NCBI GenBank assembly: GCA_029202525.1
Contig: CP119325.1
Coordinates: 633,001 to 697,000, forward strand
Source: Candidatus Pseudomonas phytovorans
Lineage (GTDB): Bacteria; Pseudomonadota; Gammaproteobacteria; Pseudomonadales; Pseudomonadaceae
Direction: 5' to 3'
Length of the DNA stretch: 64,000 bases
Below, piece by piece: positions 1 through 8,686 of this stretch. Below the pieces are notes generated by a model. That model did not search any database and had not been told where the DNA came from. It saw only the letters and a list, made by a program, of their open reading frames with translations. Both the position numbers and the translations under genes were made by a program. The number at the start of each line of letters is the position of its first letter. Within the stretch, counting starts at the first letter, position 1.

Positions 1-321
1 CTCCAGCACTTCCCAGGTGCCCTTGAACCCGGCCGGGATCACGAACCGGTCACCGGCACGCAAGGTCTTGGCCCCGCCGTCCTGGTCGCGCAGCACCGAA
101 ACGCCCAGCACGATCTCGCAGTACTCATGCTCGGTGTAGTTCACCGTCCATTGCCCCAGCTCACCTTCCCACACGCCTGCGGCAAACTGCCCGCAAGGGC
201 TGGAATAGTGGTTATAGACCGCTTGGTCTGGCTCGCCCTTGAGGATTTTCTCCGCCGCCGGGCGGTAGCGTTCGGCTTCGGTGATGACCTGCGCGAAGTC
301 GATGATGCTGTCGATTCTCAT
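1..321 (-). CDS. Cupin-domain protein (3' part cut by window edge)
   Basis: Only the first 107 codons are present; the gene runs off the left edge. The ATG is at 321 and the translation begins MRIDSIIDFAQVITEAERYR. The visible part carries an ethanolamine-utilization/DUF861-like cupin pattern: W-T-V-N-Y-T-E-H-E-Y-C-E (the metal-binding His/Glu strand) followed by G-D-R-F-V-I-P-A-G-F-K-G-T-W. Such small cupins are usually single-domain proteins of about 110-120 residues, so little is missing. It is divergent from the aldehyde dehydrogenase gene across a 196-bp intergenic region, which suggests a role in the same amine-catabolism neighbourhood, but no specific reaction can be assigned from sequence. 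Confidence 0.8.
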   Translation of the reverse strand, partial: MRIDSIIDFAQVITEAERYRPAAEKILKGEPDQAVYNHYSSPCGQFAAGVWEGELGQWTVNYTEHEYCEIVLGVSVLRDQDGGAKTLRAGDRFVIPAGFKGTWEVLE

Positions 322-339
322 GGTGCGGCTCCTGTTGTT

Positions 340-400
340 GTTTAATAAAATGAACATCAGTAGGCTTTTGAGCCTTTCGTGTCAAATATATTGATAGTTT
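340..400. promoter_or_regulatory. AT-rich divergent control region between cupin gene and kauB
   Basis: This stretch is much more AT-rich than its surroundings and contains the near-palindrome TCAAATATATTGA at about 382-394 and TTTAATAAAATGAACAT just before it. It is the obvious place for the promoter of kauB and for a polyamine-responsive repressor such as PauR. No site consensus could be verified by eye, so the regulator assignment is an inference. Confidence 0.3.
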
Positions 401-517
401 ACACCGGCTGGTTTAGGGTATCGCTTGCCCGTGTGCGCTCGTCGCCCGGCCAGAATTCTGACAACGCCTGTGAGTCCTCAGTGCGGCGTTGCACCTAAAC
501 AAGAGGAGGAGTTTCGT

Positions 518-2011
518 ATGACTACCCTGACCCGTGCGGACTGGGAACAACGTGCCCAGCAACTGAAGATCGAAGGCCGCGCCTTCATCAACGGCGAATA
601 CACCGATGCCGCATCCGGTGAAACCTTCGAGTGCCTGAGCCCGGTCGACGGACGCTTCCTGGCCAAGGTTGCCAGCTGCGACCTGGCGGATGCCAACCGC
701 GCGGTGGAAAACGCCCGCGCCACCTTCAACGCAGGCGTGTGGTCGCAACTGGCCCCGGCCAAGCGCAAGGCCAAGCTGATCCGCTTCGCTGACCTGCTGC
801 GTAAAAACGTCGAAGAGCTGGCGCTGCTGGAAACCCTGGACATGGGCAAGCCGATCGGCGACTCCTCCAGCATCGACGTGCCGGGCGCGGCCCAAGCCAT
901 TCACTGGACCGCCGAAGCCATCGACAAAGTCTACGACGAAGTCGCTCCGACCCCGCACGACCAGCTTGGCCTGGTAACCCGCGAGCCAGTGGGTGTGGTC
1001 GGTGCCATCGTACCGTGGAACTTCCCGCTGCTGATGGCCTGCTGGAAAATCGCCCCGGCCCTGGCTACCGGCAACTCGCTGGTGCTCAAGCCGTCCGAAA
1101 AATCGCCGCTGACCGCCATTCGCATTGCCCAGTTGGCGATCGAAGCCGGTATCCCGGCTGGCGTGCTCAACGTGCTGCCAGGCTACGGCCACACCGTGGG
1201 CAAGGCCCTGGCCCTGCACATGGACGTCGACACCCTGGTGTTCACCGGTTCGACCAAGATCGCCAAGCAGCTGATGGTGTACGCCGGTGAATCGAACATG
1301 AAGCGCATCTGGCTGGAAGCCGGTGGCAAGAGCCCGAACATCGTCTTTGCCGACGCCCCGGACCTGCAAGCCGCTGCTGAGGCTGCTGCCAGCGCCATCG
1401 CCTTCAACCAGGGCGAAGTGTGCACCGCAGGTTCCCGCCTGCTGGTGGAGCGTTCGATCAAGGACAAGTTCCTGCCGATGGTGGTCGAGGCCCTGAAAGG
1501 CTGGAAGCCAGGCAACCCGCTGGACCCGCAGACCACTGTCGGTGCCCTGGTCGACACCCAGCAGATGAACACCGTGCTGTCGTACATCGAGGCCGGTCAC
1601 AAGGACGGCGCCACGCTGCTGGCTGGCGGCAAACGCACCCTGGAAGAGACTGGCGGCACCTACGTCGAGCCGACCATCTTTGACGGCGTGACCAACGCCA
1701 TGCGCATCGCCCAGGAAGAAATCTTCGGCCCAGTGCTGTCGGTGATCGCCTTCGATACCGCCGAAGAAGCCATCGCCATTGCCAACGACACGCCGTATGG
1801 CCTGGCGGCTGGCATCTGGACGTCGGACATTTCCAAGGCCCACAAGACCGCCCGTGCCGTGCGCGCTGGCAGCGTCTGGGTCAACCAGTACGACGGCGGC
1901 GACATGACCGCGCCGTTCGGTGGCTTCAAGCAGTCGGGCAACGGCCGCGACAAGTCGCTGCATGCGCTGGAGAAATACACCGAGCTGAAGGCGACCTGGA
2001 TCAAGCTGTAA
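518..2011 (+). CDS. kauB: Aldehyde dehydrogenase, KauB/PuuC type
   Basis: A 497-residue NAD(P)-dependent aldehyde dehydrogenase. The ATG at 518 follows a strong AGAGGAGGAG ribosome site. Visible motifs are PWNFP (about 166-170), the nucleotide-binding VFTGST (241-246), general-base Glu267 in LEAGGK and catalytic Cys302 in EVCTAG. The sequence and location match the pseudomonad enzyme that oxidises aldehydes from polyamine and 4-guanidinobutyraldehyde catabolism (KauB; PuuC in enterics). The nearby pauR regulator and PuuB-like oxidase support this role. A REP pair follows the stop codon. Substrate range within the polyamine aldehydes is inferred, not visible in the sequence. Confidence 0.9.
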   Translation: MTTLTRADWEQRAQQLKIEGRAFINGEYTDAASGETFECLSPVDGRFLAKVASCDLADANRAVENARATFNAGVWSQLAPAKRKAKLIRFADLLRKNVEELALLETLDMGKPIGDSSSIDVPGAAQAIHWTAEAIDKVYDEVAPTPHDQLGLVTREPVGVVGAIVPWNFPLLMACWKIAPALATGNSLVLKPSEKSPLTAIRIAQLAIEAGIPAGVLNVLPGYGHTVGKALALHMDVDTLVFTGSTKIAKQLMVYAGESNMKRIWLEAGGKSPNIVFADAPDLQAAAEAAASAIAFNQGEVCTAGSRLLVERSIKDKFLPMVVEALKGWKPGNPLDPQTTVGALVDTQQMNTVLSYIEAGHKDGATLLAGGKRTLEETGGTYVEPTIFDGVTNAMRIAQEEIFGPVLSVIAFDTAEEAIAIANDTPYGLAAGIWTSDISKAHKTARAVRAGSVWVNQYDGGDMTAPFGGFKQSGNGRDKSLHALEKYTELKATWIKL

Positions 2012-2029
2012 TCGCAAGGGGCCGCTTTG

Positions 2030-2126
2030 CGGCCCATTCGCGGGCACGCCCGCTCCCACAGGTCCCCCGCTGCCTTTGAAAAGGATGGGGAACTTGTGGG
2101 AGCGGGCTTGTCCCGCGAATGGGCCT
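2030..2126. repeat. REP inverted pair
   Basis: Two REP palindromes in opposite orientation (CGCGGGCACGCCCGCTCCCACAGG, split here by base changes, and GTGGGAGCGGGCTTGTCCCGCG) sit between kauB and the MFS gene, with an extra hairpin GGGGCCGCTTTGCGGCCC at the left end. They are close enough to act as a transcript-end structure. Confidence 0.85.
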
Positions 2127-2151
2127 GGAAAAACCAGCCTGGGAGGCTGCA

Positions 2152-3291
2152 ATGCGTTGGGGCACTTATTTCGCCGTACTGGCATCGGTGCTCAGTGTCG
2201 GGCTGGCGCTCGGCGTGAGCATGCCGCTGGTATCCCTGCGCCTGGAAGGCTGGGGCTATGGCAGTTTCGCCATCGGCGTAATGGCCGCGATGCCTGCGCT
2301 GGGTGTACTGGCCGGTGCCAGCCTGGCCAGCCGCCTGGCCGGCTGGGTCGGCGTACCTTCGGCCATGCGCATTTGCCTGTGGGGCGGTGCGCTGTCGATC
2401 GGCCTGCTCGCCCTGCTGCCCAGTTACCCGCTGTGGCTGCTGCTGCGCCTGATGATCGGTATGTCCCTGACCGTGGTATTCATCCTCGGCGAAAGCTGGA
2501 TCAACCAACTTGTGGTCGAGCAATGGCGTGGCCGCCTGGTAGCGCTGTATGGCAGCAGCTACGCGTTGAGCCAGCTGGCGGGGCCGCTGGTGCTGGGCTT
2601 CCTTGGGTCCGATGACGACTTCGGTTTCTGGGCCGCGACCGGCTTGTTGTTGGTCGCGCCGCTGATCCTCTTGGGGCGTGGCGGTGCGCCGAGCACGGAA
2701 GCCTGCAACGTTACCTTCAGCGACCTGTTCGCGTTCTGCCGGCGCTTGCCGGTGATTGCCTGGGCCATTGCGCTGTTTGCTTCGTTCGAGGCGATGATCC
2801 TCACCTTGTTGCCGGTGTATTGCCTGCAGCAGGGCTTTACCACCGAGATCGCCCTGTTCATGGTCAGTACCGTGGTGGTGGGTGACGCGGTGTTGCAGTT
2901 GCCCATCGGCGCCTTGGCTGACCATATGTCGCGCCGCACCCTGTTCACCGGCTGTGCGGTGACCCTGCTGGTGTCCAGCTTGGCGATTCCGCTGCTGCTG
3001 CATACCCCGGCGATCTGGCCGCTGTGGGTGTTGTTCGGGGCCAGTGCAGGGGGCTTGTTCACCTTGTCGCTGGTGCTGATTGGCGAGCGCTACCGGGATG
3101 ATGCGCTGGTGCGGGCCAACGCCCATGTGGCGCAGCTGTGGGGTATTGGCTGCTTGCTTGGGCCGTTGCTGGCAGGTGCGGGTAGCCAGTGGGTCAGTGG
3201 GCATGCGTTGCTGCTGCTGATGGCGGTTGGGGCTGCGGGGTTAGTGGTGTTGACCCAACGGCGCGGGGCCTTTGAGGCTGTGTCTGTCTGA
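2152..3291 (+). CDS. MFS transporter, YcaD-like
   Basis: Inner-membrane major facilitator protein of 379 residues with about 12 hydrophobic helices. I start it at the ATG at 2152 (MRWGTYFAVLASVLSVGLAL), preceded by GGGAGG, not at an upstream in-frame ATG at 2119 that lies inside the REP pair and lacks a ribosome site. The loop after helix 2 has the MFS-type basic pattern, and the helix 4-5 region contains GESWINQLVVEQWRGR, typical of the YcaD/FsR-like subgroup. The substrate is unknown. A position just downstream of kauB makes uptake or efflux of an amine or related compound possible, but this is speculation. Confidence 0.85.
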   Translation: MRWGTYFAVLASVLSVGLALGVSMPLVSLRLEGWGYGSFAIGVMAAMPALGVLAGASLASRLAGWVGVPSAMRICLWGGALSIGLLALLPSYPLWLLLRLMIGMSLTVVFILGESWINQLVVEQWRGRLVALYGSSYALSQLAGPLVLGFLGSDDDFGFWAATGLLLVAPLILLGRGGAPSTEACNVTFSDLFAFCRRLPVIAWAIALFASFEAMILTLLPVYCLQQGFTTEIALFMVSTVVVGDAVLQLPIGALADHMSRRTLFTGCAVTLLVSSLAIPLLLHTPAIWPLWVLFGASAGGLFTLSLVLIGERYRDDALVRANAHVAQLWGIGCLLGPLLAGAGSQWVSGHALLLLMAVGAAGLVVLTQRRGAFEAVSV

Positions 3292-3300
3292 TCGATTTTG

Positions 3301-3405
3301 GGGCCGCTTTGTGGCCCATCGCCGGCAAGCCAGCTCCCACATGTACAGTGCAAATCCTGGGTCTTGTGCAGTACCTGTGGGAGCTGGCTTGCCGGCGATG
3401 AGGCC
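3301..3405. repeat. REP inverted pair, variant with GCCGGCAAGCCAGCTCCCACA core
   Basis: A second sequence subtype of the REP pair (ATCGCCGGCAAGCCAGCTCC and its inverse) lies between two convergent genes and could serve as a bidirectional transcript end. The same subtype recurs at 15084-15190. Confidence 0.85.
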
Positions 3406-3410
3406 CTCAG

Positions 3411-4961
3411 CTACAACATCTTCTCCAAGCCAACCGCCTTGCTGATCCAGGCATTGAACCGCCGCCACATCCCACCCGGCTCGGAGGTCAGCACATGCCG
3501 CTGGCCATTGTCCTCGGTCGCCCACACCAGCTTGTTCCCCACCAGCTTGATCTGGTAACTCAACGCCGGCGCCATACCCTGAATTGCCAGTTCACGGGTG
3601 TATTCGGCCAGCTCCGGGCTATCCACCAGCACCCCGACCTCGGTGTTCCACAGCACCGAGCGCGGGTCGAAGTTGAACGAGCCGATGAAGGTCTTGCGCC
3701 GGTCGAACACGATTGCCTTGGTATGCAGGCTGGAATCCGAGCTGCCACGAAAACTCAACCGCCCCGCACTGGGATCGCCTGGCTGGCGGCGAAGCTCGTA
3801 AAGCTGCACGCCATGCTCCAGCAAGGCCCGGCGATAGGGCGCGTAGCCGCCATGCACTGCCGGCACATCGGTGGCTTCCAGTGAGTTGGTCAGCAGCTTC
3901 ACCGACACGCCAGCGTCGGCGCGGCCGGTCAGGTACAGCAACCCCGGCTCGCCCGGCACAAAGTAGGCCGATGCCAGGATCAACTCGCGGTGCACGTTGG
4001 CCAGGTCCGGGGCCAGTTGTTGGCTCAGCAGCAGTTGCGGGTCTGGCTCATCGTCGGCCAATACCTTGCTTGGTGCATCCCATAGCGCCTGGGCGTGGGC
4101 CCAGATCAGCTCGTTGCGCCACACATCCAGGCGCGGCTGGGACTGGTAGGCCATCAGGCGGTCGTACAAGGCCTTGCGCCGGGTCCTGGCTTCGGCCAGC
4201 GACACTTCCAGGCGATGACGGCTGGCACGCAGGTCGTCGGCATCGGGGTCGCGCCAGAGGAAGTCGGTGATCGGCCGGCTGAGGGCGCTGTTCCAGTATT
4301 GGTCGAAACTGTGCCCGAGCTGTTCGGCCACAGGCCCTACACCCAGCAGGTCGATGTCGGTGAAGTTGAGGTTGGGTTCGGCATCGAAATACTCGTCGCC
4401 CAGGTTACGCCCGCCGACAATCGCCATGCTGTTGTCCACCAGGAACAGCTTGTTGTGCATGCGCCGGTGCTGGCGCGACAGATTGAACAACCGGCCCACG
4501 GCGCGCGTTACGCCTGTGCTGCGGCCCAGGTGCAACGGGTTGAACACGCGGATCTGGATGTTCGGGTGGGCGTCGAGTGTGCCCATGATGGTGTCCAGGC
4601 CGTCGCTGGTGGTGTCGTCAAGCAGGATGCGCACACGCACGCCACGGTCTGCGGCACGCAGCAATTCGTGCACCAGGGCGCGGGTGCTGAGGCCGTCGTG
4701 GACGATGTAGTACTGCAGGTCGATGCTGGCCTGGGCGTTGCGGATCAACTCGGCACGGGCGCGAAAAGCCTCGTTGCTGTTGGGCAGCAGGCGAAAGCCG
4801 GAGCGGCCACCGTAAGGGGCCGCCTGACGCAGCACCGAGCGGCCAAAGGCGGAGTCGTTGGCGGGCAGCGCCTGGCTGGTTTCGCGGGGCGCACTGACGC
4901 TGGCGCAGCCTGTAAGGCCGAGCAGCATCAGCAGCAGAGACAAGGCTCGCTGGGGTCTCAA
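3411..4961 (-). CDS. Phospholipase D-family lipoprotein (ClsC/YmdC-like)
   Basis: A 516-residue protein with an N-terminal lipoprotein signal (LLLMLLGLTGC, lipobox Cys about residue 19) and two HKD phospholipase D motifs: HNKLFLVDNSMAIVGGRN in the first half and HTKAIVFDRRKTFIGSFNFD near the C-terminus. Two HKD motifs in this length match the ClsC/YmdC group of cardiolipin-synthase-like proteins, which join or transfer phosphatidyl groups at the membrane. The start codon appears to be TTG at 4961, with AGGA about 10 nt upstream; no ATG start gives a complete signal peptide. Whether it makes cardiolipin or acts as a phospholipase cannot be decided from sequence. It is convergent with the MFS gene. 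Confidence 0.85.
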   Translation of the reverse strand: MRPQRALSLLLMLLGLTGCASVSAPRETSQALPANDSAFGRSVLRQAAPYGGRSGFRLLPNSNEAFRARAELIRNAQASIDLQYYIVHDGLSTRALVHELLRAADRGVRVRILLDDTTSDGLDTIMGTLDAHPNIQIRVFNPLHLGRSTGVTRAVGRLFNLSRQHRRMHNKLFLVDNSMAIVGGRNLGDEYFDAEPNLNFTDIDLLGVGPVAEQLGHSFDQYWNSALSRPITDFLWRDPDADDLRASRHRLEVSLAEARTRRKALYDRLMAYQSQPRLDVWRNELIWAHAQALWDAPSKVLADDEPDPQLLLSQQLAPDLANVHRELILASAYFVPGEPGLLYLTGRADAGVSVKLLTNSLEATDVPAVHGGYAPYRRALLEHGVQLYELRRQPGDPSAGRLSFRGSSDSSLHTKAIVFDRRKTFIGSFNFDPRSVLWNTEVGVLVDSPELAEYTRELAIQGMAPALSYQIKLVGNKLVWATEDNGQRHVLTSEPGGMWRRFNAWISKAVGLEKML

Positions 4962-5021
4962 AGATGGTTCGTCCTGTGCAGCAAGGGCTCTAGGGGTTGG
5001 ACCGTGGCGGGCGGCGCAAAG

Positions 5022-6452
5022 TTACGCGTCGGCGCTTTCTTCATCCAGTAGACGAAGGGCGGTTTCACCTACCTTACGCACGGCGGCCTCGATCTGCGGC
5101 GTCGGCCGCGCGGCGAAATTCATGCGCAGGCAGTGCCGAAACTTGCCGGAGGCCGAGAAGATGCTGCCCACGGCAACCTGCACGCCTTGCTCCAGTAAAG
5201 CCCGATTCAGGCGCAACGTATCGAAATGTTCGGGTAATTCCACCCACAGCATGAAGCCGCCCTGGGGGCGGCTGACCCGGGTGCCCGGTGGAAAGTAGCG
5301 GGTGACCCATTCGCTCATCAGGTCTCGGCCCCTTTGGTACTGGCTGCGCATGCGCCGCACGTGGGGTTGGTAGTGCCCGCCGGCGATAAAATCGGCGATG
5401 GCCAGTTGGGGCTGGCTGGCGCTGCTGCCGGTGCTGATGTACTTCATGTGCAGCACCCGCTCCAGGTAGCGCCCGGGCGCCACCCAGCCGACCCGCAGGC
5501 CGGGGGCGAGGGTCTTGGAAAACGAGCTGCAGAACAGCACGCGACCATCGTCGTCGAACGACTTGACCGTACGCGGGCGCGGGTAGGTGTAGGCCAGGTC
5601 GCCGTACACATCGTCTTCCAGAATCGCCACATCGTAGCGCTGGGCGAGGCTCAGCAGGGCCTTCTTGCGCGCCTCGGGCATGATGTAGCCGAGCGGGTTG
5701 TTGCAGCTGGGGGTGATCTGGATGAGCTTGATCGGCCACTGCTCCAGGGCCAGCTCCAGTGCCTCCAGGCTGATGCCGGTCACCGGATCGGTGGGGATTT
5801 CCAGCGCCTTCATGCCCAAACCCTTCAGGGTTTGCATGGCACCGTGGAAGCTGGGGGAGTCGACCGCGACGATGTCGCCTGGCTCGCATACCGCACGAAT
5901 GCTGCACGACAGCGCCTCGTGGCAGCCGGTGGTTATGACCAGGTCTGCCGGGCTCAGGCGGCAGCCGGAATCGAGCATCAGCCGGGCCACCTGCTCACGC
6001 AGGGCCAGGTTGCCGTGAATGTTGTCGTAATACAGGCCAGGCATGTCCTGCCGCCGGCTCAACTGCGCCAGGCTGCGCAGCAGCGGCTTGAGGGTAGGGC
6101 TGTTGATGTCGGGCATGCCACGGCCGAGCTGGACCACATCCTGGCGCGGCGTGCTGCGTATCAGCTCCAGCACCTGCTCCCATTGCGAGATATCCACCGG
6201 GCGCTGGGCTGGGCGGCTGACTGCGGGCAGCGCCGGCAGGTGGCGGTGGTCGCTGACGAAGTAGCCGGACTTTGGCCGTGGCGAGACCATGCCGCTGTCT
6301 TCCAGCATGCGATAGGCCTGCTGCACGGTACTCAGGCTGACCCCGTGCTCCACGCTCAGGGCGCGTACCGAGGGCAGGCGCTGGCCGGGGCGGTATAGGC
6401 CCTGCTCGATGCGGGCGCCGAGCAGTTCGGCCAGGTTCAGGTAGAGGGTCAC
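5022..6452 (-). CDS. MocR-type regulator (GntR winged helix fused to aminotransferase fold)
   Basis: A 476-residue fusion. Residues about 1-70 form a GntR helix-turn-helix (GLYRPGQRLPSVRALSVEHG). The remainder is a fold-type I PLP domain with NNPLGY, LEDDVYGDL and SSFSKTLAPGLRVGW, the Ser-x-x-Lys that binds PLP. I favour a GTG start at 6452, preceded by CAGGAGTATGCC, because longer in-frame starts lack a ribosome site. MocR proteins usually control the divergent neighbour, here a DUF1127 gene, using PLP or an amino compound as effector. Five copies of a TGTAT/GTACAG hexamer lie in the shared intergenic region. The metabolic role is unknown. Confidence 0.88.
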   Translation of the reverse strand: MTLYLNLAELLGARIEQGLYRPGQRLPSVRALSVEHGVSLSTVQQAYRMLEDSGMVSPRPKSGYFVSDHRHLPALPAVSRPAQRPVDISQWEQVLELIRSTPRQDVVQLGRGMPDINSPTLKPLLRSLAQLSRRQDMPGLYYDNIHGNLALREQVARLMLDSGCRLSPADLVITTGCHEALSCSIRAVCEPGDIVAVDSPSFHGAMQTLKGLGMKALEIPTDPVTGISLEALELALEQWPIKLIQITPSCNNPLGYIMPEARKKALLSLAQRYDVAILEDDVYGDLAYTYPRPRTVKSFDDDGRVLFCSSFSKTLAPGLRVGWVAPGRYLERVLHMKYISTGSSASQPQLAIADFIAGGHYQPHVRRMRSQYQRGRDLMSEWVTRYFPPGTRVSRPQGGFMLWVELPEHFDTLRLNRALLEQGVQVAVGSIFSASGKFRHCLRMNFAARPTPQIEAAVRKVGETALRLLDEESADA

Positions 6453-6486
6453 GGCATACTCCTGCGCTACGTGGGCATAGCGACCA

Positions 6487-6569
6487 GTACAGTTGGGTTG
6501 AAAATACAGCATTCAGTCAGCCGGCGGCCAATTCTGTATGGGAATAATAAGGCTGTATTGGATCTGTAT
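6487..6569. promoter_or_regulatory. Repeated CTGTAT boxes, probable MocR operator
   Basis: CTGTAT occurs at 6534-6539, 6553-6558 and 6564-6569 on the plus strand. On the other strand it occurs at 6504-6509 (ATACAG) and as the variant GTACAG at 6487-6492. Five copies in 83 bp between the MocR gene and the divergent DUF1127 gene fit the clustered direct and inverted boxes known for MocR regulators. Binding is inferred. Confidence 0.55.
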
Positions 6570-6630
6570 TGCCGGCGTTGCCGACGCGCATGCTTTCTCC
6601 ACGGTATCAACTGAGTGGGAGATAGCAGTG

Positions 6631-6861
6631 ATGGGTGGCATGAGCGATGTGCGTTTGCAACTGATGGCCAAAGAACTGGACGCCGGGCAGCAGACCAAGG
6701 TTTTCAATGCGCCGGCGGGGCTGGGGCGTTGGGGGCTGATGCTGCATCGCTGGCATACCCGCAGGGCGCTGCTGCAGTTGAGTAATGACGAGTTGCGCGA
6801 TGTGGGGTTGAGCTGGGAGCAGGCGCGGACAGAAGGGCGTAAACCCTTCTGGAAAGACTGA
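6631..6861 (+). CDS. DUF1127 small basic protein
   Basis: A 76-residue protein. The C-terminal half (WGLMLHRWHTRRALLQLSND then ELRDVGLSWEQARTEGRKPFW) is the DUF1127/YjiS-like arginine-rich helix pair. Family members in other bacteria have been linked to RNA turnover and phosphate or nitrogen stress, but the family has no single accepted function. The ATG at 6631 has GGGAG 9 nt upstream; an ATG nine bases later is less well spaced. The divergent MocR regulator and the repeated boxes between them suggest it is the regulator's target. Confidence 0.8.
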   Translation: MGGMSDVRLQLMAKELDAGQQTKVFNAPAGLGRWGLMLHRWHTRRALLQLSNDELRDVGLSWEQARTEGRKPFWKD

Positions 6862-6907
6862 TCAAGTTGACGCTACGCGGTCAGTGTAGGAGCGGCCGCG
6901 TCAGCTG

Positions 6908-8200
6908 TCAGGCGAGTTCTTTCAGCCGGTGCCACAACATCCCCAACGCCAGCAGCGGTGAGCGCAGGTGCTTGCCGCCGGGGAAGGTGATGTGCGGCAC
7001 CTTGGCAAACAGATCGAAACGCCCGCTTTCCTGGCCGCTGATGGCTTCGCCCAGCAGGCGGGCGGCCAGGTGAGTGGCGTTTAGCCCGTGCCCCGAATAG
7101 GCCTGGGCGTAGTACACGTTCGGGTGGCTGACCAGGCGGCCGACCTGCGGCAGGCGGTTGGCGCCGATACCGATCATGCCGCCCCACTGATAGTCGATGC
7201 GCACGTCGGCCAGTTGCGGGAACACCTTGAGCATCTTCGGCTGCATATAGGCGGCAATGTCCTTGGGGTCGCGGCCTGAATAGTGGCAGGCACCGCCGAA
7301 CAGCAGGCGGTGGTCGGCGGACAGACGGTAGTAATCCAGCGCCACGCGCTGGTCACACACCGCCATGTTCTGCGGCAGCAATGCGCGAGCGCGTTCTTCG
7401 CCCAGCGGCTCGGTGGCGATGATGTAGCTACCGGCCGGCAGCACCTTGCCGCCCAGCTCGCGGTTGAGGTCGTTGAGGTAGGCGTTGCAGCAAAGCACCA
7501 AGGTTTTCGCACGTACCCGGCCTTGCGCGGTATGCACCTGCACTTCAGGGCCGTAGTCGATGCGCGTGACTTCGGACTGCTCGAAGAGCTTCACCCCCAG
7601 TCGCGCGGCGACAGCGGCTTCACCCAGGGCGAGGTTGAGCGGGTGCAGGTGGCCGGAGCCCATGTCGATCAGCCCGCCCACATAGCAGTCGGCACCAACC
7701 ACGCTGTGGATATTGTCCTTGCCGACCAGGCGCAGCGCGTGTTGGTAGCCGAGGCCACGCAGTTCTTCGGCGTCCTCGGCAAAACCGTGCAACTCGGAAG
7801 GTTTGTTGGCCAGGTCGCAGTAGCCCCAGGTCAGGTCGCAGGCGATGGCGTGCTTTTCGACTCGCTCGCGGACGATCTGCACCGCCTCCAGGCCCATCAG
7901 CTTCATGCTGCGCACGCCTTCCTCGCCGACCACTGGCAGGAACTGCTCAAGGCCATGGCCGACGCCGCGAATCAACTGTCCGCCATTGCGCCCGCTGGCG
8001 CCCCAGCCAAGTTTGCGCGCCTCCAGCAGGATGACTGAAAAGCCGCGTTCAGCCAATTCGATGGCCGTGTTCAGCCCCGAGTATCCGCCACCGACGATGC
8101 ACACGTCGGCGCTGTGTTCACCTTGCAGGAAGGAGTAGTCGGGGTGTGGCGCGCTGCTGGCGGCGTAGTAGGAGGCGGCGTGCTGCGCGCTGTGGATCAT
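6908..8200 (-). CDS. FAD-dependent amine oxidase, PuuB/PauB-like
   Basis: A 430-residue DAO-family flavoprotein. The dinucleotide-binding motif ADVCIVGGGYSGLNTAIELA lies at about residues 30-49, followed by GWGASGRNGGQL, the flavin-contact segment typical of gamma-glutamylputrescine oxidases. ATG at 8200 with AGGA 8 nt upstream. In this chromosomal context in P. aeruginosa the equivalent gene is pauB4, one of several gamma-glutamyl-polyamine oxidases. The likely product is an aminoaldehyde that KauB-type dehydrogenases oxidise. Which polyamine it prefers is not visible. Confidence 0.87.
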   Translation of the reverse strand: MIHSAQHAASYYAASSAPHPDYSFLQGEHSADVCIVGGGYSGLNTAIELAERGFSVILLEARKLGWGASGRNGGQLIRGVGHGLEQFLPVVGEEGVRSMKLMGLEAVQIVRERVEKHAIACDLTWGYCDLANKPSELHGFAEDAEELRGLGYQHALRLVGKDNIHSVVGADCYVGGLIDMGSGHLHPLNLALGEAAVAARLGVKLFEQSEVTRIDYGPEVQVHTAQGRVRAKTLVLCCNAYLNDLNRELGGKVLPAGSYIIATEPLGEERARALLPQNMAVCDQRVALDYYRLSADHRLLFGGACHYSGRDPKDIAAYMQPKMLKVFPQLADVRIDYQWGGMIGIGANRLPQVGRLVSHPNVYYAQAYSGHGLNATHLAARLLGEAISGQESGRFDLFAKVPHITFPGGKHLRSPLLALGMLWHRLKELA

Positions 8201-8330
8201 TGGCTCGTTCCTGAGGCTGGTGGGCTAAGGGAGGAGGATAAGCGGGGGTAGAGTTGCTGGGCAACAAGGTGAGGGCTGCGCCCGCGAATGGGCCTATAAT
8301 CTGGCCAAGTTCCTTGCTTTGTATTCAGCC

Positions 8331-8684
8331 ATGTCCTGCAACCGCCACAAGATCCATTTCCTGCGCGAACTCATCCCCTCGTTCGAGTGCGAGCCCGGCT
8401 GCCACGATTGCTGTGGCCCGGTAACCACGTCGGCAGAAGAAATGGCCCGCCTGCCGCGCAAATCCCAGGCCGAGCAGGAAGCCGCGCTGGAGCGCCTGGA
8501 CTGCGTGCACTTGGGCCCCAACGGCTGCACGGTCTATGAAGAACGCCCGATGATCTGCCGCCTGTTTGGCACCACCCCGCGCATGGCCTGCCCGCGCGGC
8601 CGTGGCCCTGAGCCGATGATCGAACCTGCCACAGAACAGCTGGTTCACCAGTTCATCGCCACCACCCGCCAGGTGCTGGTCTGA
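8331..8684 (+). CDS. YkgJ-family cysteine-cluster protein
   Basis: A 117-residue protein with the YkgJ/UPF0153 zinc or iron cluster pattern: CEPGCHDCCGP near the N-terminus, then CVHLGPNGCTVYEERPMICRLFG. The family is thought to bind a metal, possibly an Fe-S cluster or zinc, but its role is not established. I use the ATG at 8331; TTG at 8319 would only add four residues. A TATAAT hexamer at 8295-8300 could be its -10 element, although no good -35 is visible. It faces the dadR gene tail-to-tail, two bases apart. Confidence 0.82.
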   Translation: MSCNRHKIHFLRELIPSFECEPGCHDCCGPVTTSAEEMARLPRKSQAEQEAALERLDCVHLGPNGCTVYEERPMICRLFGTTPRMACPRGRGPEPMIEPATEQLVHQFIATTRQVLV

Positions 8685-8686
8685 CG

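Noticed and set aside
413..2185. 590-codon open frame antisense to kauB
   Set aside because: Composed of low-complexity Gly/Val/His/Gln sequence typical of GC-rich antisense frames; it overlaps a clear aldehyde dehydrogenase and has no recognisable domain.
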